Assembly: GCA_000149265.1 (NCBI GenBank)
Contig: CH003207.1
Span: 97,648-161,647, forward strand
Source of the DNA: Ciona savignyi
Lineage: Eukaryota > Chordata > Ascidiacea > Phlebobranchia > Cionidae
Direction: 5' to 3'
DNA length: 64,000 nucleotides
In this document: positions 32,547 through 46,200 of the stretch, one piece after another
Position numbering within the stretch: the stretch's first letter is position 1
Layout of the letters: every line of letters begins with the position of its first letter
The notes under the pieces: model-generated
Told to the model about the DNA's origin: nothing
Database searches by the model: none
What the model saw: only the letters and a program-made list of their open reading frames with translations
Program-made: the position numbers and the translations under genes

Positions 32547-34859
32547 CCCCTATTCGATTGTATCTGTGTACATTTCAAATTCGACGTTTTTCCTTTTCCT
32601 TGTTGCGGTTTCCTTGAAGTGAGTTCCGTGGTCTAACGGCGATGGAATTATAAGTTTAATAGTATCGAGTTAAAAGCAAGTCAAATGGAGATGATTTGAC
32701 CAATTTTTGTTTAAATTCCTTACATTTTATGTCTATTAATACAGGTTAAATATATATTTTATTTTCATAATAGAGGAAAAATATAAATATACGGAAAATA
32801 CAGTCGTTAAAACATAAAAGTATAAAGTATAAACTTCGCAGTTTGTTTAAATGTTTAAAATTGTGAAATAAGGGAATCTATTGATTATTATTATGACGAC
32901 ATTATTGTATTTACTTTTACATAACTGGAAATGCGGGTATGGGAAATCACTGACAGGAAAGGCATTTTGTAGCTAATTTCCCCTTTTAATGTTACCCCCT
33001 TCCTTCCTTTTAATTTTGTCCGATTTTCGTTTTCATTCTCAGACTTATTTCGCCACCGACCACTGCAAGGGTTTCCCCGAAAAAGGAAGGAAAGTCTAAT
33101 GTCTATTTTAATACGTGCTGGTTTTTTTCCGAACACAGAAACAGCTTCCGAAAACCGAGTTAGTTTAGGAGAAAGTCCAGTCTGGCAACTTAATTTCTCT
33201 CAGCACATAGCGGCGACACGTTTAACGTAGGGAAATAGCCTTCGAGACGACACCTGCATTTTACTGCGACTTAGCCGCCTCTTATATGCATGTACAGCTT
33301 AGTGTAAATCAATAAAGTTAATGTTATCCAATGTGTACAGCATATATCTAGAGAAGCAGTTTTAGACTTTATTATTCCACTATATAGGTACGAAGGTGTT
33401 TATTTAAACAAAATTAGCGTTTTTATGTTAAAAATTCTCCAAATAAAGCTATAGAATTATTGAGCCAGGTATAGTGATAGTTTAAAACATATTTGCTTAT
33501 CTTATCAAATTAAGCCGTTCCTTTTAAGATTTCATCAATTTTATTTGTAATAATTTGTATTTTTTGATGATTTTTCTTGAATCGGTCTAAATGCATTCAT
33601 ATATTTTAACTGCTTCCCAGTAAATAATCCCAGTGTTTCCAGTTTCTTTTTATTGTCGCCGTGCAAATATTTAAAGAGTTTCAAGCGTTTCCGTTCGACG
33701 GTACTACGGAAGCCGTAAGAGCTAGGTGCAAACAGCATTGCATTAACAAGCTTTTTGTGGGGCAATTGTGGTCCTACTGTGCCCGGAAAGTCAGTTATAC
33801 GAGAAATACATTTAAAGATGGCGAGTCCTTTATGTACTTTAACTCGTAGATATATAAAGCCAACACCTTTATCCAAATGCATAGCGCTATATGCGAATAT
33901 TTCAGTTCGGAAGTCGTCAATTTAACGGCTGTTTGCTAAGACGAGGCAATCTCTAGTACCACATCACTTATGACAGTTCTGCATATAGCCGAATGCCTTG
34001 TTTTAATTTAAATCCAGGTTTATCGACTTAAACCTTTTCACTGAACTGTTGGATTAAGATAAACGTTCGAATCAAAGTGTACAAATACAATTTAAGTGTA
34101 ACCTACTAGAACCATATTTCTAATGACAGTTTTGTACGGCAGAATGTTTAAATTCAAATTTAGTTTATAGACTTTAACTATTTCAAGGAATTGTTGGATT
34201 AATGACGAAATTTTAGTAAGTACGATTCAAAGTGTGCAAACACCGTATAAGTGCAGCCTGGCGGGCTACGAAATTACGTCATCATTATCATATCGTTCCA
34301 GATAACCACATCGCTACGGGCACGAAATGACGTCGATATACTTATCCTCTAGTACCATTACATATTACATGTGCACATCTGGCCGTATATAAATAGCGAT
34401 AATGCGATATAGACGGTTAGGCACCTTCGGCTTGTAGGAACGATGCCTGACGTACAAAGCCGATTAGTTATCTTGTATATCTAGCATTTTAAGAGCCACA
34501 CATGCTAATTTCAAAATAATGCCAAGCAAAAACGGTTCCCTATTACAGCGTGCACCAAGCGTCGGGGATTTAATGCGAACTCGCTTCACCTCCGTAATAG
34601 ACCCTTTTGTGACGTCACAGAAATCTAATCTTGCATGATTGCCGTTATTTTGTACAAACGGGATTGCCAAGATCACAAGTACCGGTGTTTGCGTAGGAGA
34701 GTCGGAAATTGCCAACGCATCAATACGCGTGAATGTTGTATCTGGCATTTTGTTGGGTCCGCGTATGAAGCAACAGCCGATTTAAATGTAGGGCCCACGT
34801 TAACTTTCGAAATGGTAAAATCGCATTTTTCACATAGAGTGGGTAAAATTGAAAGAAAA

Positions 34860-35058
34860 AAAGCGAGAAAGTTAAACTATACATGCTAAAATTAAGATTA
34901 AGGCGTCATATGGTTAGTGTTATGGCAGGGGTTAGAGTTAGTGTTAGTACTTTGGTTAATATAAGTTAGTACTTTGGTTAGTATAATATTGGTTAATATA
35001 TACTCCGGGTTAGAATAAGTTTCTATAGTTTTGTTAAGCAGTTTCCCTACTTTTCCCC
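34860..35058. mobile_element. MITE-M copy with internal expansion
   Basis: Right end GTTTTGTTAAGCAGTTTCCC; interior has TTAGTACTTTGGTTAATAT repeated. The left end is eroded. Confidence 0.6.
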
Positions 35059-35084
35059 TATTTTTAGTTGTGTCCCTATTTTTT

Positions 35085-35190
35085 TACCGAGCCGTGTTTC
35101 GAACCCGTGATGGGCTCTTTACTAGTCCCGTTTTTGCATAGAAGTCGATATATGTATCGGTCGCGTTAACCAGTCTGCCAGAGCTCACGC
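35085..35190 (-). mobile_element. SINE-B copy, full length
   Basis: TTTACCGAGCCGTGTTTCGA through TATGTATCGGTCGCGTTAAC on the plus strand. Confidence 0.8.
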
Positions 35191-36779
35191 TTAACAGGTT
35201 TCCTACGATTACGTCACGCCCCCTTTCCCGGCCATTTAGATGCAATTTAATGAGCTATAAAAAAGATATAACTTTTGCGTTAAATATCAAGTCTCAGCTC
35301 GCCCTTCGGTTGCATTGAGCTTTAAATTTTAATTTATTTGATGTAAGGTCTGTTTTTGGCCGAATCTTTTGTATTCACAGCAGCTTAGAGATGTAAGTGT
35401 TTGCAATATATTCCCCACACACAAGCACCCTTGAGTTAATCACCTTCGAGTTTAAGCAGGTGCCACTGCAAGTCAGGACATGCGTTCGTTAGACTGCCAA
35501 ACAGTGATTTTCGTGGAAAAACCCGAGATGAAATGAAACTTAAAGCCAAAGCTGCATGAAGTGTTCCGATGCCGTCGCCTTCCTGTACAAATGTGCTTGT
35601 GCATAATATGATGAAGTAAGAAGAAAAGCTTCAGTTCAACCGCAACTTCACAGCTTGCAGCAATTGCACTGTGCCCTTGCGCAATATAAGTGGTGGCAGA
35701 TTTAATACGAGGCGCGTTTACATAGGCCGAGCACAATTATACTCAAACGAAGATTTAAAACAGCAAAGAAAGACAGAGATTAATTTTCACTAGTTACAGT
35801 GACGTTGTAAAACTATTTAGTTAGCATTACACGATTTTGAAAAGTTGTATGCATTTATTATTTTAGTTTTTAGCATAGAATACTTTCCTTCAAACGGTTG
35901 TGTACTAAAACTCTATTTTTTGTGACAAAACAAAAAAACTATTCCGTCAGTGAAGTATAGAAAACCGCAACGGCTTAATATAAAAAGTAATGAGTTGACT
36001 TTAGTTTTTGCACTTAAAGTTAAATTTCTCTTTTTTCAAACCCATTATTGCGAATAAACAAGTCGCCAAAAGCGCTGTAGTAAATTATTTCAAAACAATG
36101 CGTTACGTTTAATCGCCCAATGCATAGTAACGTTATGTATGTAAACTCCCAAGGGTCGGTTTGTGGCGCCGTTTTTTATCTTTTCTCAATTTCAGTCGCC
36201 TCAACAGCAGTATGCATGGAGCGTTGGCGTCTGGTTTCGATCTAGTTTATCTGCTTGAGATACGCTAACTTGACGAGGTCAATAAATGCATTGTTTGCCG
36301 CTGGTATCATATGCTTACCACGGTCGCTTTCCCTGGGTATTCCGTTGTACCCAACCGTCGTCAGTCAGTGTTTTCTACCGTTGTCACAGTTTTAGTGATC
36401 TTGAATTATGCGCCCTAATTCTAAATGCCTCTCCAAAGTTGTACCAGTTTAGTAGAAAATGATCTAGATGGATTTTGCTTTTATTTAAGAAAGATAAGTG
36501 TAGTTTTAGAAGGAAGAAAATTTAAGAAGTAACCAATTCCGCGCAGTTGTGAAACTTCTATTTATTGGAAAATAACTCTCGCTTAAAATTCAAAATAAAC
36601 ACCAAATAGAATAATTTCTATAGAATAAAATAGCATATTGCTTACTTCCTAGGCAGATAAAACGAAAAATAAACAACTTAAATTCCTTATTCAAATAGAA
36701 TAATTGTTTAGACAGATAGGATTGATCAAGTCGGTTTAAGTTTCGTTCAGTTGTGAAAGTATGAGACATTTTTTACGTT

Positions 36780-37190
36780 TAAGGCGTTGTATAATTATCT
36801 TGGAGCGCGATTTGTCTCCGGTCTGTCTCCATGCCGAAATTGTTTTAATTAATCAAGCATAAGATAAGGCTTGGCATATGTATTCGCGGGACATATAGGA
36901 GCGGATGGCAAACAGTGCATCTACGTGCGCTTAACCCACGGAAAGGCACGCCTTAAGCTTACAGCTGCATATTGATTTTACATCTTGAGCGTGCATGGGC
37001 CGTCTGCTATTGACACAAGCGCTCACAGAAAGTTTTATCGAATGCATAGCGCTTGTATCTTTCCGATATTTACTCAACCTTTGCCGGGCAACCAGTCTTG
37101 GAGACATAGAGTGGCAAACAACGGACTAACGTACTTTGGCATTTCCAGGAGTTAAGAACGCGACATTTATTTGAATAAACTTGAAAGCCT
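36780..37190 (+). promoter_or_regulatory. Candidate proximal promoter / 5' UTR of the BTB zinc-finger gene
   Basis: Unique, GC-richer and repeat-free sequence directly upstream of the first coding exon. No TATA box was identified; a splice-acceptor-like CCAG at 37146-37149 could mark a 5' UTR exon or trans-spliced leader site. Confidence 0.3.
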
Positions 37191-37243
37191 AATTTTTGTA
37201 TCTGGGGCGGTTTAACTGGACGAAGTTCATTTCTGGTGAAGCC

Positions 37244-40200
37244 ATGAAAATGTCAGGAATGTCTCAGATTCTCAACTACAAAGAACCGAACCACGCGCTA
37301 GATGCGCTGACTAGGCTTAATAAGCTACGACGGGAGGGAATCCTATGTGACCTCACAATTCTGGTGCAAGGACACAAGTTTAAGGTAAGGATGACTCATC
37401 ATTTTTAGCCTACGGTCACAACCGTGTTTATCATTATTCATGGTGCACGCCTTAAAGAAAAATTCCAGTTACGTAAATAGTTCTACGAATGTTATTAATA
37501 GCCCGCAGGAATATCGAAATGTTGTTTTCTGGGTGTGTGAAGGACAAACATATGCACGTACACGAAAAAAAAGAAATAAAAGCATTACTAATATAAGTAC
37601 GAAAACACAAGGAAAATAGCAGTTTAATAATGCTGGAAAATTGAACGTAAACGCCGTTTTATTGCATATTTAATGTCCCCATTTTAGTCTAAGTTTGTTG
37701 GTAATTGTTTTGGAAATTTTCGTTTTGAATCCGCTATCGGTTTGTCAACAAAACTGTTTTTAGTTGGAATTTCTGTATCTGAATCAACGGCGATAACCTC
37801 TGGCCACTCGACTGTTAATTTTACAAGAATCTGTTTTTCTTTTTTTACCGGGTTTGGTTTCGAACCCATGATGGGCTCGTTTCTAAGGCCTCGTTTCTAA
37901 GACCTCGTTTCTAAGACCGTTTTGTTTATAAGTCGGTATATGTATCAGTCGCGTTAAACACTGAAAACACAGCGGTTTAATGCAATGTTTCGTTTAGCGC
38001 TAGGTATCTGAGCAGTCGTGTTAATCATTCGGCAAAACAACCGTTTTTTGTGGGCCAAGTTTTGAACCCATGATAGGCTTTACGTCCCTAAAACCGTTCT
38101 TGTATAGTTATGTTATACGCGGTAACCATTCGGCCACTAGAATGTTAATTTCACGAGAATCTGTTTATTTCAGGCTCACCAGGCTATAATGGCAGCGTGC
38201 AGCGATTACTTTCTTAATGCTGTTTGTGGAGGGAAGTCCACTGCGTCCGTGTCCGTCGCGAAAGACGGTCACATGACAATCGAGATTCAATACGTCACAA
38301 GTGTGGGGTTCGCCCCTCTCCTAGAATTCGCGTACACCTCCGAGCTACGCGCTATCCCCAGTGACGTAATAGATGTGCTTTCAGCGGCCAGCTACATGCA
38401 AATGTTCAACGTAAGTCGATATATCGTGGAGTAGATATGTAGTGAACTTGATTTCGTGGAGTAAATATTTTGAGTTTAATATTTCGTGGAGTAGATATTT
38501 TAGGTTAAAAATATCGTGGATTTGATATCGGGGTGCAATTTATCGGGTTGTATACAACGTGTAGTGCATATTATTATAGAGTATATATACCATATTGTGG
38601 ATATTGTAGTGATTTATCGTGGGGAGCATAGATAACTTGCAAAAGATACATCGCACAGCTGACAACATGGATTCTAAACCCACAAAATCACAGGTTGCGA
38701 ACGCCTGTTCAGAATTCATGCGTTCCAATCTATTTTGGACGCAAGGACAGAACCGCCTTGCCGCCTTACCAATACTCGCCAATCGCAATCGACTAATGAA
38801 CGAACAGCTACATAAGGATTTCTCAGCTACAGCGCCCAACCCAACAAGGTAAATCAACTGAATCCATATTCGGTTGTCAATGACTGTTTAGTTTGTGTTC
38901 TAAACCGCCAAGTAGAATGGGTACTCAACTACAAGTTTTGTTAATTCAAATCTGTTTTGCATGTGGACTTTTGTTCTAGTTGTCTATAGTCTCTAAATGC
39001 GTCGAACAACTACCAACATATATCATTTAAATAAAGTATAAAAATATATCATTATTTAAATAATGTATAAACATATACTATCATTTAAATAGCGTATAAA
39101 TAGATACTATCATTTAAATAAAGTATAAAAATATATCATTATTTAAATAATGTATAAACATATACTATCATTTAAATAGCGTATAAATAGATACTATCAT
39201 TTAAATAGCGTATAAATTCATGCCTTTATGACCACAAAATAATAAGGGTTGTATTTTTAGAGTGTTTTAACCACAGTCGTTTTGCCGTTTTTTTACGTTT
39301 TTTTTCTCAATGTTCCATCAAAGGTCCTGCTTCGTGTTTTCATCGTGGAAACAAAAATAAACTAACTAAACTTAGGATGGTTTAACAGTTAGTTATGTAG
39401 TGAATTCGCGGCTTGGGTAATATCTTTTGCGCATTATATTACGTTTTGTTAAAATTGTTGGAATGAGCCCCTAATGCATGTCCAGCTGTTCCTTTATACC
39501 TGTGGCCTGTCAGTCGGCTATAATATAAGCATCGATATATAAAGGCTTCCCACATTATGCCATACGTGGCGAGTTGTTTTGTTTCGTTTTGTGCATAAAT
39601 TTATTTGCCTAATCAAGTAGCAGAAACGCGTTCTGGAAAGTGGACCAAGTAGTGACTGTTTTGGGGCGCATCTCCCCAGGCATGTCTAATTATTAAACGG
39701 TTTAGCGCAGTGACATTCGCTTTGCAAAAAACACTGCAATCTATTTAATTGTATACAATTTGACTAAATTAAGTATTAATATAAATGTTATATTGTATTT
39801 TTTTATCTTATATTGTTTTTTAACTATTATTATGCATTATGTATGACATATCTTGTAATAAAGTAAACAATTTAGCCAAATAATGAAGTAATAATATAAA
39901 TGTTATATTATTTATTTTTCTACGTTTAAAAACCTTAATGTCCTTATAGTTATGTTAGATTGTATGTCTCATTTTTTAATGCTTCTAGTGTGCTTATATA
40001 ACCATTAAGTAAGGCATTTCATACAAAACAACTTTATAATGTTTTTATGCATTTCCAAACATGCCTGTTTAATAACACTTTGTGACATCACAGCCGACCT
40101 AACGGACTACCAGAAGCGATGAGCAGCTTACTAGCAACTTCAGCTTTATCAGGAGCAGCTATAACTGGTAGAAATGGCCTGCCACAGCCGCCTATGCTGA

Positions 40201-43200
40201 TACCAATATCGTCAATGTCGCCTTACGAAGTAGGATTGCGATGGGCTGACTCGATGGCAGGTAAACTTAAGTTTATTTATCGTTTAATTAAGAAAATAAA
40301 AATGAATATTCGGTATTAAGGGAATAAGTTGTTTTTTTTTGTAATATTTAAGACTTATATGCTTTTTAATACGTGTTTTAACAACTGTTCGTTTTGTCAT
40401 CTTTTCCTGAATTCTTATGCCGTGATTTGTTTCATTTGCTTTTATTTATTACTCGCGCAAAAATGTACTTAGTATGCGACATGCGTGGTGTTAAGTTTTA
40501 ATAAGGTATTGACAAAAATACTTTAACCAGGAAAACAACTGACAAAATACTTTAACCAGGGACCCACAATCTCATTTCCCGTTTCGTAAACAATCAACCA
40601 GCGTCCAGCCAATCACCGCCCTCCTCCGTGTCACCTGTCTCCCACAATTCACCACCTAACGGATATGACGTAGCCACGTCGTCTGTCGGACCTCGGAGTA
40701 CTGACGGAGCAAGTCCTGCCCCTGAAGGTAAACTAAATTAGAACATTTATATTAAAAAAAAACGGTCTTTGTAACTAGCGTAACGTGGGTTCGAAACTTA
40801 GGCCGGTAAAATAATAAAATCGGTCGCATTAACCATTCGTCTGTACGATTGTTAAGTGCTTTGCGTCAGGAAACAGGCAGAAAGTGGTCTGGTTGAACCA
40901 GGACCTTCGCCGGTTCCCGAATACCACTGCCGTAAAATTGTGGGGTTTGCTTTGTCTTTATAATTTTAAAACAACATCATTTTACGTCAGAATGCCTCAT
41001 GTCCACAGTCGGGTTTAAATATTACGTTTAAATGAGCGTACCTTTGATCTAACGTCTTTAAATTTGGAAACAGAAAGTCGGAAAGCGGACGAAAGTGCAA
41101 CAACCAACTTCAACAGCAACTGCAACAGCAACAAGGGTGAAGTAACACTACCCGACAAACCAGTCACCGGTAACAACCGAAAATCCATTGCTGTCAAGGT
41201 CGAAGCCAACCTCGACGACTCAGCTAGCAACGCCGCTGAAGGTAAGATTACGTCATAATTACGTAATTTTAATGACGTCATATTATAAGTTTGTATACGC
41301 GTGGGGTAGGATGAAGGTTTTCGGTGCTTTAGAGTGCACGGTTTGTGAGGAATACGGGCTATTATAACCCGGATGTACCGAGTGTTTATTGAGCGAGGGA
41401 TGTCGTAGACGTTTCTATCCCGCTGGGCCGTGAGAATTGCATTACGGCTCGCTTGAGGTAAGCACTCGACGGAATGCTTAAAGTCTCTTGGTCGAAGTCC
41501 CCTTAATGCTGAAGTGCTCGGGCTGGAATGCACGGCTGTTAAGTGGCGAGTTTGCCCGGCCAGTGATGCCGGGTGTGGAACGCAAACATTGCACAACCCG
41601 CCACCCAATCAACATATATACCCGAGCAGTGTTTCCAGATGAATAATATCCCTCGGTCAACACTGCGCTTTAATTGGAACGCCAGTTTGGAATGGGGCCC
41701 GTGAAGTGCTTCTTATCGCAGTTTTGGGCCAGGGATAAAAAACTTTTCGAGTGCTAAATGCGTCGTCGCTTTGATGTGTAATATCCCACTCCTTGCACCT
41801 ATTTCTCCTCCCGTTTTTCTCTTTATTCTCTTCTTCCTCCTCAAAGGAGATCCCCCGCTGTCGGGCTCTGCATGTTCTCTTTTCACCGTGTCGTCAACCG
41901 CTTTGACGTCACACAACCACCCAATATGACGTCATAAATGCGGTTTTAATCCGACCGTGTTGAATGTCAAACATAAAACAACATTGTCAGATCTGATAGA
42001 AACGCAAACGAAACGGGCATTTCCGTAATTTTCGTCGGCTATTCGGTTTCAGCTTTTAGTTTTCTCATGTGTTTTCCTTTAATAGTTACCATAATGCTTT
42101 TCCATAGATTTCAACCTAAATGTGGATGCCATTATTTTAAAAATAAAAATCGAACCTATAAATATTTCCTTAAACTATGGAAACGGTAGGGCATTATGCT
42201 TATACTGATTCGGGAAATTTCACGGGGTTATTATCAGGTATATCGGGTTAAACATGATGGAGCATAGATTTGACAGTAACTGTATGAATAAACATAATCA
42301 CTGTGTTTTGTTATACCGAAATGGTGTGCTGTTAAAAACGCCAAACATAAGATTTTCGTAGGTATTGGTTGGGGTTTATCATATTATTTACACCATGACG
42401 TATAGCTTAATTGGTTCGTACGTCGGTTTTAACTGAAAGGTTGTGCGTTCGAAACTATAGGCATTTTAGTTCGCAATTTACTTTGCAGACAACGCCTTAC
42501 CCCAACATATTAATGAATTTAACTAAACAGGTAGAAAAGTAACACAATTCAATTGCTTCAGTAACTTAACTTTTAGCGCGAGGTGCGCTAACGTAAATCA
42601 AGGTTTCTTTTCAAAATTTCTATTAAACAGATTGATTTAAAACTCCCCCTAAAAAAAACGATGAAAATTGCCAAAGCGAAAGCCAACAATAACCCGTGCC
42701 AGGGGGTTGTAATAAATTAATGGCGTCGATGAAAGATGGCACCGAGATGAGATAGCTGCCATAGAAATATGATAAATTATGTTTCAAACAACAACCGCGT
42801 GCAAGTGATTTGCTGCCCGTTGCTAGGCAACCGACGGTCTGCGCTTCCAAACGCATCGATTTTGAAATCGATCGATAAGCGCTCTACATCGGCCAATTAT
42901 GCGTCACAATACCTTTGCATCGATCGAATGAATCGCGTAATTCGATTATCATGATGCCCCGTTTATTGGCGGTCGCATGTAATAAAGCATGTACCCGCGA
43001 CTTTAATTATTTCCGTTCTCATTTATCATAAGTTACAATAACGTAAAGATGTCTTGTAACTTGTATAAGGTCTATCAATGTATGTAATCCACCGTTTTTC
43101 CTTGATTAATTAAGGCAATTTGTCGTATTTTAATTCAGTTAGATTATTTCCTAATAATACAAATCAAATTGTAATTGTCTGTTCGTATTCCATAAGTACT

Positions 43201-46200
43201 GATATCTAATAACGTGAATAAGGTCTTTAAATGTGCGTAACCCACAAAAATAAGGGTCGTACGTGTATATAATCCACGACTGGCTTATTCATTAAGGCAT
43301 GTGTCGTGTTTTGCATTGGTTCGGTTATTCCCTAACAACCCAACCCAAGTCTTCCCGGCGCCACGATTTTATTGGATTCATCGCCTGCGTGTCTGCTTGT
43401 GTGCTAACATCTTGCTCTCGAGATAAGACGCAGCGCGATGCCATCTGTAGCCCCATGCAGTGTTGGCATACTGCCGTGTGCGGGACGGCCTCGGTAAATA
43501 GTGTGCGACCATGTCAACATTGAAACACCACTCGCGTATTTGCGACTCGACTCCACTTTGGCCAATGTTTGGACGCTTTCGGCACGAAATGTAGCGATCT
43601 CTTCTCGATGTGCAAGCGTCGTGTTTGTCTTTCGAGTCATTTTTCTAGAACGCGAATCAATTCGCTGTCACTCGCGATTACGATGAAACGAGCCGAATAA
43701 TGGCCGCTTTGTGACGTAATAACCCAGCGGTTTCTTGTGACATCACAAGGCATAATTGTTGTCTGTCATCACACCGCTATCTTACGCAATCGATGCAAGC
43801 GCGAAATCGACGCTGGTTTAACTCGGTTTTGTCAGAATTCCATAAAAATCGAATTTTCTATACAAAAGCAGTTGATTTATCGAAGCTGTCAATCAAATAT
43901 TCTAAGAACTGTCGTTTGTGCATCGTTTGCCTACGACCCAACCGCTTAACAGGTGTCCCGTGTTTGCCAAGGCCCGATATACGGAGCAATTTAAATGGCC
44001 CAGATGTCCTTATCCGCGGGTTACAGCTTTCCCGTGCATTGGCCCGAAGCATAACGACTTGTTTTTATTGTCGCAATGTTTGCCCGGGTCGTGTAGAACT
44101 GGCAGCAGATGCGTAGTGTCAACATCTATCATGCCACATATGTCGTAAGATATGCACATGTATTTTCCTCGAACCACAGACCAAACCCTTTTTTAACCGG
44201 TATAGGCTTCGAAACCGTAATGGGCTCGTTGCTGAGACCGTTTTTTGTATGTAAGTAGGTGTATGTATCGGTCGCGTTAACCATTCGGCCACACGACCGT
44301 ACAAAACCCACCTTTCACTCAGTATATCCCACACACTGATTTAGAAAACCCTATTATCCCCTAACCTACACCTGCCAATCGAAATTGCATGGAATCGATA
44401 CAAAATCCTTTTAAAATCCTGGGTTTTATGCACGAAATTGCACATTTCAAGTTCAACCATATGAACTAACATTCCAAACTTTGCTCTGACATTTATTTCT
44501 CGATTTACGATTTGCATAAGACGATCTCTGGTTCCAAATATGGTTCGCAGCAGTCGACAAAACTGTCGAGGTGTAGTTGATCTATTTATACACGTCGCTA
44601 TCATGCGTGCGTAAGTACATGTATTAACCTGCTACCAGCATATGATCCGGTACACTGTAATCATCCGCAAGCCGACTTGCTCGAATGTGGCAACATGGTT
44701 CGGCGGACGAAGCATTGGTATTAACTCCAAGGTTGTGTGGTCGAATTGGTAACGCAACCAGCACATATACTTATATAAATCCGATCGAAAAGACAAGCCC
44801 TTCATGGGTTCGAAACTGTAAGGTTGTGTGGCCGAATGATAACGCAACCGATACATATTAACTTTGAAGGGATAAGAAACGATGCCTTCACAAAAATACC
44901 AATATATATACTAAACACGGTCATAAAGATAAACCCATCATGGGTTCGAAATCTAACCCGACAAAAACTATAATATATGTGGTTTTGCGTTATATCATGA
45001 GGAGATTATCGAAACATACACAAAACGATTATCGAAACATACACAAAATAAAAATATCGAAACATACACAAAACGTTCTCAGCAACGATCCCATCATGGC
45101 TTTGAAACTAAGACCGGTAAAAACAAAAACTTAGATGACTTGCGCTAATACGTGCTGCACCCACCACCACCTCATGCATAAATATGCTTTCCGAGTAATT
45201 TAGTTTCTCCCGTCTAAAGCTTGCAAGTCATGCTGACTTTAAATGCATCGGAAATTTCCCTCAAGGTATCTCTTGCCGGAATTTTATTATTTCCTCTGAT
45301 GACGTAATCAAAATTATGACGTAATCGATTTTATGACGTAATTTACATTATGACGTAATCAAAATTACTACCCAATCGATATTACGACGTAATATATATT
45401 ATGACGTAATCGATGTTATGACGTAATTAATATTATGACGTAATTGATATTATGACGTATTATCATTGTGGCTGGATAAGCGTTATGGCGTTTTCGCGGA
45501 AAGATTCTAATCCATCTTGGTGTAGAAAATACATCGAAATCGGCGACGAAAATATCCCGGCCGTTCCCAGATGCTTCGCGGTACATCGCGGTTGGCTCGC
45601 GCGAGTCACTCAAACTTGTGTTTACCTGCAATCGGTGCGGTTGTGACGTCACAATACGTGACTTGTTGAGCGCGATTTCCCATTGTCTAGTGCGGGATTG
45701 TCGGCGGAGGCGAAACAAACCGTGCAGCGCAGATTGTTTACGGTAACTTGAACCCCAGGCCCGGATCACCTGAACGCGTCAACATCTTGTTTTTGTTAGC
45801 GAGCGACCGCCCATGCGGAAAAATAGACGATTCACGATCTATATTTGGCATTTTGACTAATTTCAGCTCTATTTCGACATCTTTTCACCCGTTTTACGTC
45901 ATCGTTTTGAGTTCCCGATGCGAAATCGGTAACTTTCCATTCCAGCGCCTTAGATCGCTGCTAAACAAACGGATGACGATATTAAAATCCCCGCCCAGCA
46001 CGTCGCATTACAACTTGCAATAAGGAAGTACCGACTAGACGAAGTTTCACTTTATTCCGTCTCTACCGGCTTTGTTGCGGGTCGGGTTGAGGCGACGTCT
46101 TTTGTTACTGGTCGGTCTATGCAGAGACACAGTCGTCCGGATTTCGCTTCCATCGCGCCGAGGGCGCTTGTCGTTTCGAAGGCGTATTATTACGTCACAA

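Larger units (their letters stand above)
25294..37243. other. Intergenic region upstream of the BTB zinc-finger gene
   Basis: About 12 kb in which no convincing coding exon was found. It holds MITE-M copies, SINE-A up to 30.8 kb and SINE-B copies. There are also unique, GC-richer blocks (29330-29610, 33000-34450, 35100-35750, 36780-37190) that may be regulatory or contain non-coding first exons. Confidence 0.5.

Noticed and set aside
33541..33882. 113-codon frame on the minus strand
   Set aside because: No domain, no splice context and no homologue recognised; this length can arise by chance in 12 kb of non-coding DNA.
34464..34748. 94-codon frame on the minus strand
   Set aside because: No family features and an equally long opposing frame; taken as chance.
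41015..41608. 197-codon open frame on the minus strand
   Set aside because: It runs antisense through zinc-finger exon 6 and its flanking intron, has no recognisable domain, and its middle mirrors the sense codons. Treated as a shadow.
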